From the NCBI GenBank assembly GCA_934293005.1, contig CAKQYA010000007.1, forward strand, positions 1 to 64,000: a stretch of 64,000 bases of DNA, written 5' to 3'. The notes below the pieces were generated by a model that was given only the letters and a program-made list of their open reading frames with translations, was not told the origin of the DNA and did not search any database. The stretch is from an uncultured Bacteroidaceae bacterium. GTDB lineage: Bacteria; Bacteroidota; Bacteroidia; Bacteroidales; Bacteroidaceae. The translations under genes were made by a program, and so were the position numbers. Shown piece after piece: positions 61,667 to 64,000 of the stretch (its first letter is position 1; every line of letters begins with the position of its first letter).

Positions 61667-62311
61667 TTATTTGATTCCCATCTGTGTCAGCACGGCATCA
61701 GTGCAGTCTTCGCCCACGCCACCATCTATGTATGGATATGCATTGGCATCGGTGTTGAGCACGTATGCGTATCCATTTTTCTTGCCTACGAGGTATATGG
61801 CATTGTTGAGGGCTTTGCGCACTGGCTCCATGAGTTCTTTCTCTGCGTTGGCAAGGAGTTCTTCTGCTTCTTGCTTGAACTTGACGCTCTGTTCCATGAG
61901 GAGCTGAAGCTCTTTCTGACGTTTGAGCATGATGTTTTGAGGAAAGTTTTTCTGTCCGTCGAGATATTCAGCGAATTTCTTTGAAAATTCCTGTTCTGCA
62001 CGCTGCGCCTCTCTGTCGTAAGTCTCTTTCAGTTCGTTGAGGCTTTTCACGGCTTGTGCGTAGTCAGGCATTGCGCGCATGATTTCATCGTATGAGAGGA
62101 AGCCAAAAGGCTGAACACGAAGTTCGGCGGGCTGTTGTGGATTTGCAGCTGTTTGGACAGTCTGTGGTTCTGTAGCCTGTGTGACGGTGTCGTCAGGCAA
62201 CTGCATGACTGCTGTTTCGCCTCCTTGAGGAGAAACAGAAGGCACTGCCTCTTGAGCTGACATGAAGCCAGCGCAAGCAAGCAGTGCTATCATTATGATT
62301 GTTTTTCTCAT
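61667..62311 (-). CDS. OmpH/Skp-like periplasmic chaperone, copy 3
   Basis: 214-residue OmpH family protein. Signal peptide MRKTIIMIALLACAGFMSA, mature Gln20. An insert of ~50 Pro/Thr/Gln-rich residues (QAPEQ-type, ~25-75) not found in the other two precedes FGFLSYDEIMRAMPDYAQAV, which matches the Skp core start; a long coiled coil follows (KETYDREAQRAEQEFSKKFA; MLKRQKELQLLMEQSVKFKQ), then the usual end NNAIYLVGKKNGYAYVLNTD. Skp trimers hold unfolded outer-membrane proteins in the periplasm. ATG 62311 is chosen over upstream starts because it begins the signal peptide. Confidence 0.9.
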   Translation of the reverse strand: MRKTIIMIALLACAGFMSAQEAVPSVSPQGGETAVMQLPDDTVTQATEPQTVQTAANPQQPAELRVQPFGFLSYDEIMRAMPDYAQAVKSLNELKETYDREAQRAEQEFSKKFAEYLDGQKNFPQNIMLKRQKELQLLMEQSVKFKQEAEELLANAEKELMEPVRKALNNAIYLVGKKNGYAYVLNTDANAYPYIDGGVGEDCTDAVLTQMGIK

Positions 62312-62385
62312 GTTGTGCATGTTTGTTACTTCACGCCTTTGTTTGATGTTGTTCGTTCCACAGAAAGTGAAACACGGCATGCTTG
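62312..62385 (-). repeat. Duplication scar between ompH copies 2 and 3
   Basis: Read on the minus strand, GGCGTGAAATAACAAGCATG at the end of copy 2 recurs ~55 bases later as GGCGTGAAGTAACAAACATG just before copy 3. The repeat includes the last codons and stop (Gly-Val-Lys-stop) of an ompH gene, so it looks like the remnant of a tandem duplication of an ompH 3' end. Confidence 0.65.
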
Positions 62386-62877
62386 TTATTTCACGCCAAG
62401 CTTTGCCTTGACCTTGTCTGTGATGTCTGTTGCTGTGGTGCCGATGAATGGGATGCTTGCTGCGTCGAGCACGTATGCGAAACCTTCTGCCTGGCCCACT
62501 TCCTTGACTGCGTTCATCACTTTCTCCTGGATGCCAGCCATCTTGGTCTGGTATGTCTTTTGAAGTTCCTGTTCGCTTGTCTGGCCAAACTGCTGATACT
62601 CCTCGTAAGCTTTCTGCAGTTCCTGCTCACGGTAAGTGCGGAGTGTCTCTGAGAGTGTAGCCTTTTCTTTCTCGTAAGCGTCAGCCTTTGTCTGAATGTC
62701 TGTCTGCTTGCGCTGAAGCTCATCCTGGAACTGTTTCTGGAGGTTTTGGATCTCAGTCTGAAGCGCTGTGTAGTCGCTCATGCCCTGCACGATGTCGCCT
62801 GATTTGACGTGTCCGATTTTCTGCGCAAAGATTGTCATTGGCAATGCCAAGAGAATTGCTAAAATAATTTTCTTCAT
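62386..62877 (-). CDS. OmpH/Skp-like periplasmic chaperone, copy 2
   Basis: 163-residue OmpH/Skp protein, close to standard length. Signal peptide MKKIILAILLALPMTIFA, mature Gln19; IGHVKSGDIVQGMSDYTALQ is the conserved beta strand start of Skp; residues ~45-115 are a charged coiled coil (LQKQFQDELQRKQTDIQTKA); the end KEVGQAEGFAYVLDAASIPF closes the body domain. Middle member of three. Assists outer-membrane protein transport to BamA, encoded just upstream. Confidence 0.94.
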   Translation of the reverse strand: MKKIILAILLALPMTIFAQKIGHVKSGDIVQGMSDYTALQTEIQNLQKQFQDELQRKQTDIQTKADAYEKEKATLSETLRTYREQELQKAYEEYQQFGQTSEQELQKTYQTKMAGIQEKVMNAVKEVGQAEGFAYVLDAASIPFIGTTATDITDKVKAKLGVK

Positions 62878-62895
62878 TTTCTTCTATTTGTTGTT

Positions 62896-62957
62896 TTAGT
62901 TGTTGATTTGTCTTGTTATGTATTATTTAGTTGTTGATTTGTCTTATTAAGTATTAT
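62896..62957. repeat. 31-bp direct repeat upstream of ompH copy 2
   Basis: TTAGTTGTTGATTTGTCTTG and the following ~11 bases (TTATGTATTAT) occur twice in tandem (period 31 bp) with two differences. Non-coding, T-rich on the plus strand. Confidence 0.8.
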
Positions 62958-63026
62958 TGCATCAGCACAAGCTTCATGGAGTGTGTATGCCATGCTGGCT
63001 TAGATGTTGACATCGAGCTTGTGTGC

Positions 63027-63539
63027 TTAATATGAGTAACCCAATTTTGTAAGCACTTCGTCGCTGATGTCAATCTTGGGAGAGGCATAGATGATGCTGC
63101 CGCCAGATGCACGGTCGAGCACAAGCTGGTAGCCTTTTTGGTCGCAGATGTCTTTCACAGCGTTGTAAATCTCATCTTGTATTGGAGCAAGGAGGCTTTG
63201 GCGCTTCTTGTATAATTCGCCTTCGCTGCTGAAGTATTTCTTCTTCAGTTCGCTTGCTTCTTTTTCCTTTGCCATTATGGCCTCTTCGGCCTTGGTCTTT
63301 TGTGTGTCTGAGAGAAATACAGATTCCGACTGGTATTTCTTATATAGGGTCTCTGCTTCCTTGAGAAGCACTTCCACCTCGTTTTCCCATTTCTTCGACA
63401 CCTGGTTGAGCTGTTCGTTGGCGCGCTCATAAGCTGGAACATTCTTGAGGATGTATTCCATGTCGACCAATGCAAACTTCTGGGCATTGGCAGCCACTGC
63501 GGCCACCATCACCATTATTGTGAGAATCATTTTTTTCAT
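63027..63539 (-). CDS. OmpH/Skp-like periplasmic chaperone, copy 1
   Basis: 170-residue OmpH/Skp protein. Signal peptide MKKMILTIMVMVAAVAANA, mature Gln20; KFALVDMEYILKNVPAYERA is the N-terminal strand and helix; coiled coil ~45-120 (VSKKWENEVEVLLKEAETLY; FLSDTQKTKAEEAIMAKEKE); C-terminal DQKGYQLVLDRASGGSIIYA. ATG 63539 is used, since the frame start three codons upstream is a TTG. First ompH after bamA, 85 bp away. Confidence 0.94.
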   Translation of the reverse strand: MKKMILTIMVMVAAVAANAQKFALVDMEYILKNVPAYERANEQLNQVSKKWENEVEVLLKEAETLYKKYQSESVFLSDTQKTKAEEAIMAKEKEASELKKKYFSSEGELYKKRQSLLAPIQDEIYNAVKDICDQKGYQLVLDRASGGSIIYASPKIDISDEVLTKLGYSY

Positions 63540-63624
63540 GTCAATCAAATATTATAGTGTTAATACTGGATATTTGCGTTTGTATGATGTGTCGCGTCAG
63601 AGAGCCTTGCCGCTTCAGCCCAAT

Positions 63625-64000
63625 TTAAAACTCCTGTCCGAGCACGAAATGGAACTGGCTTCCGCCATAGCTCTTAGACCCATTGATGTTGTCGAATCCA
63701 TAAGCCCAGTCGATACCCATCATACCTACCATAGGAAGGAAGAGACGCACACCGAAGCCGGCTGAACGTTTCATGTCGAATGGGTTGAACTTGCCCACTT
63801 CTGTCCAGGCGTTGCCTGCTTCTGCAAATGCGAGCGCATAGATGTTGGTCGAACCGTTGAGCATGAGAGGGTATCTCAGTTCCATGGTCATGCGGTCGTA
63901 GGCGTAGCCGTAGTTGTAACCCTGTGTTAAGGCGCCGTTGTCGTATCCTCTCAGACCGATAGTTTCGGAATAGTATGATGATGAGTAGCCTGACATGCCG
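63625..64000 (-). CDS. bamA: Outer-membrane assembly factor BamA, C-terminal part
   Basis: Last ~125 residues of BamA (Omp85), cut by the right edge of the window. Visible: the loop-6 motif ETIGLRGYDNGAL with the RGY that inserts in the barrel, barrel strands (MTMELRYPLMLNGSTNIYAL; AEAGNAWTEVGKFNPFDMKR, SAGFGVRLFLPMVGMMGIDW), and the terminal strand FHFVLGQEF ending in the aromatic residue required of outer-membrane proteins. It inserts beta-barrel proteins in the outer membrane. Followed by three skp genes and murI on the same strand. Confidence 0.95.
   Translation of the reverse strand, partial: GMSGYSSSYYSETIGLRGYDNGALTQGYNYGYAYDRMTMELRYPLMLNGSTNIYALAFAEAGNAWTEVGKFNPFDMKRSAGFGVRLFLPMVGMMGIDWAYGFDNINGSKSYGGSQFHFVLGQEF

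Overview
The window reads as chromosome of a member of the Bacteroidales, most likely Prevotellaceae. This rests on the promoters (TTTG, 19-20 bp, TAnnTTTG) ahead of many genes, C-terminal sorting tails of the type IX secretion kind, signal peptides cleaved before glutamine, and families typical of that group (DUF4254, DUF2723, fused KorA, paired FKBP lipoproteins, bamA followed by several ompH/skp genes). The sequence alone does not allow a species call. There are no phage, plasmid, insertion-sequence, CRISPR or rRNA genes; one tRNA-Pro is present.

Layout. 0.5-2 kb: an exported GH53 endo-galactanase. 2-9.2 kb: a surface-glycan decoration locus with two LicD phosphotransferases, a LicC-like cytidylyltransferase, a HisC/CobD-like PLP enzyme, GT2 and GT4 glycosyltransferases and a DUF4254 protein. 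9.3-12.4 kb: a candidate small RNA, then aroQ, an O-methyltransferase, rbfA and a LolC/E-like permease. 12.5-18.5 kb: a TPR/OmpA-like lipoprotein, a thioredoxin-fold lipoprotein without redox cysteines, comM and an NCS2 xanthine-type permease. 18.6-21.5 kb: korAB. 22-26.3 kb: GH127 arabinofuranosidase and GH43-CBM6, which with GH53 suit the side chains of pectin. 26.5-27.2 kb: a structured transcript with its own promoter and terminators that encodes a 25-residue hydrophobic peptide and no known gene. 27.5-40 kb: two FKBP isomerases, a large DUF2723 membrane protein, a polysaccharide deacetylase, Lrp, rdgB, a glutaminyl-cyclase-like lipoprotein, sufE, an MsbA-like exporter and dprA. 40.5-49.5 kb: a thioesterase, a BASS transporter and two giant paralogous surface proteins. 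49.9-60.2 kb: prmC, nhaC, cysK, yitT, recA, carboxy(nor)spermidine dehydrogenase, RNase H1 and pckA. 60.7-64 kb: tRNA-Pro, murI, three ompH/skp paralogues and the end of bamA.

Three kinds of non-coding repeat tie the window together. One is a MITE-like element whose ends read TCTAATGACCGATTTGGGTT. The second is an 85-161 bp MITE-like element whose ends read AAGTAGGTGCTCATGATTAT. The third is a set of 22-bp palindrome arrays, two of which sit inside the first element. Functionally, all nine non-lipoprotein signal peptides visible here put Gln at the mature N terminus, and the window also encodes the likely enzyme that cyclises that residue.
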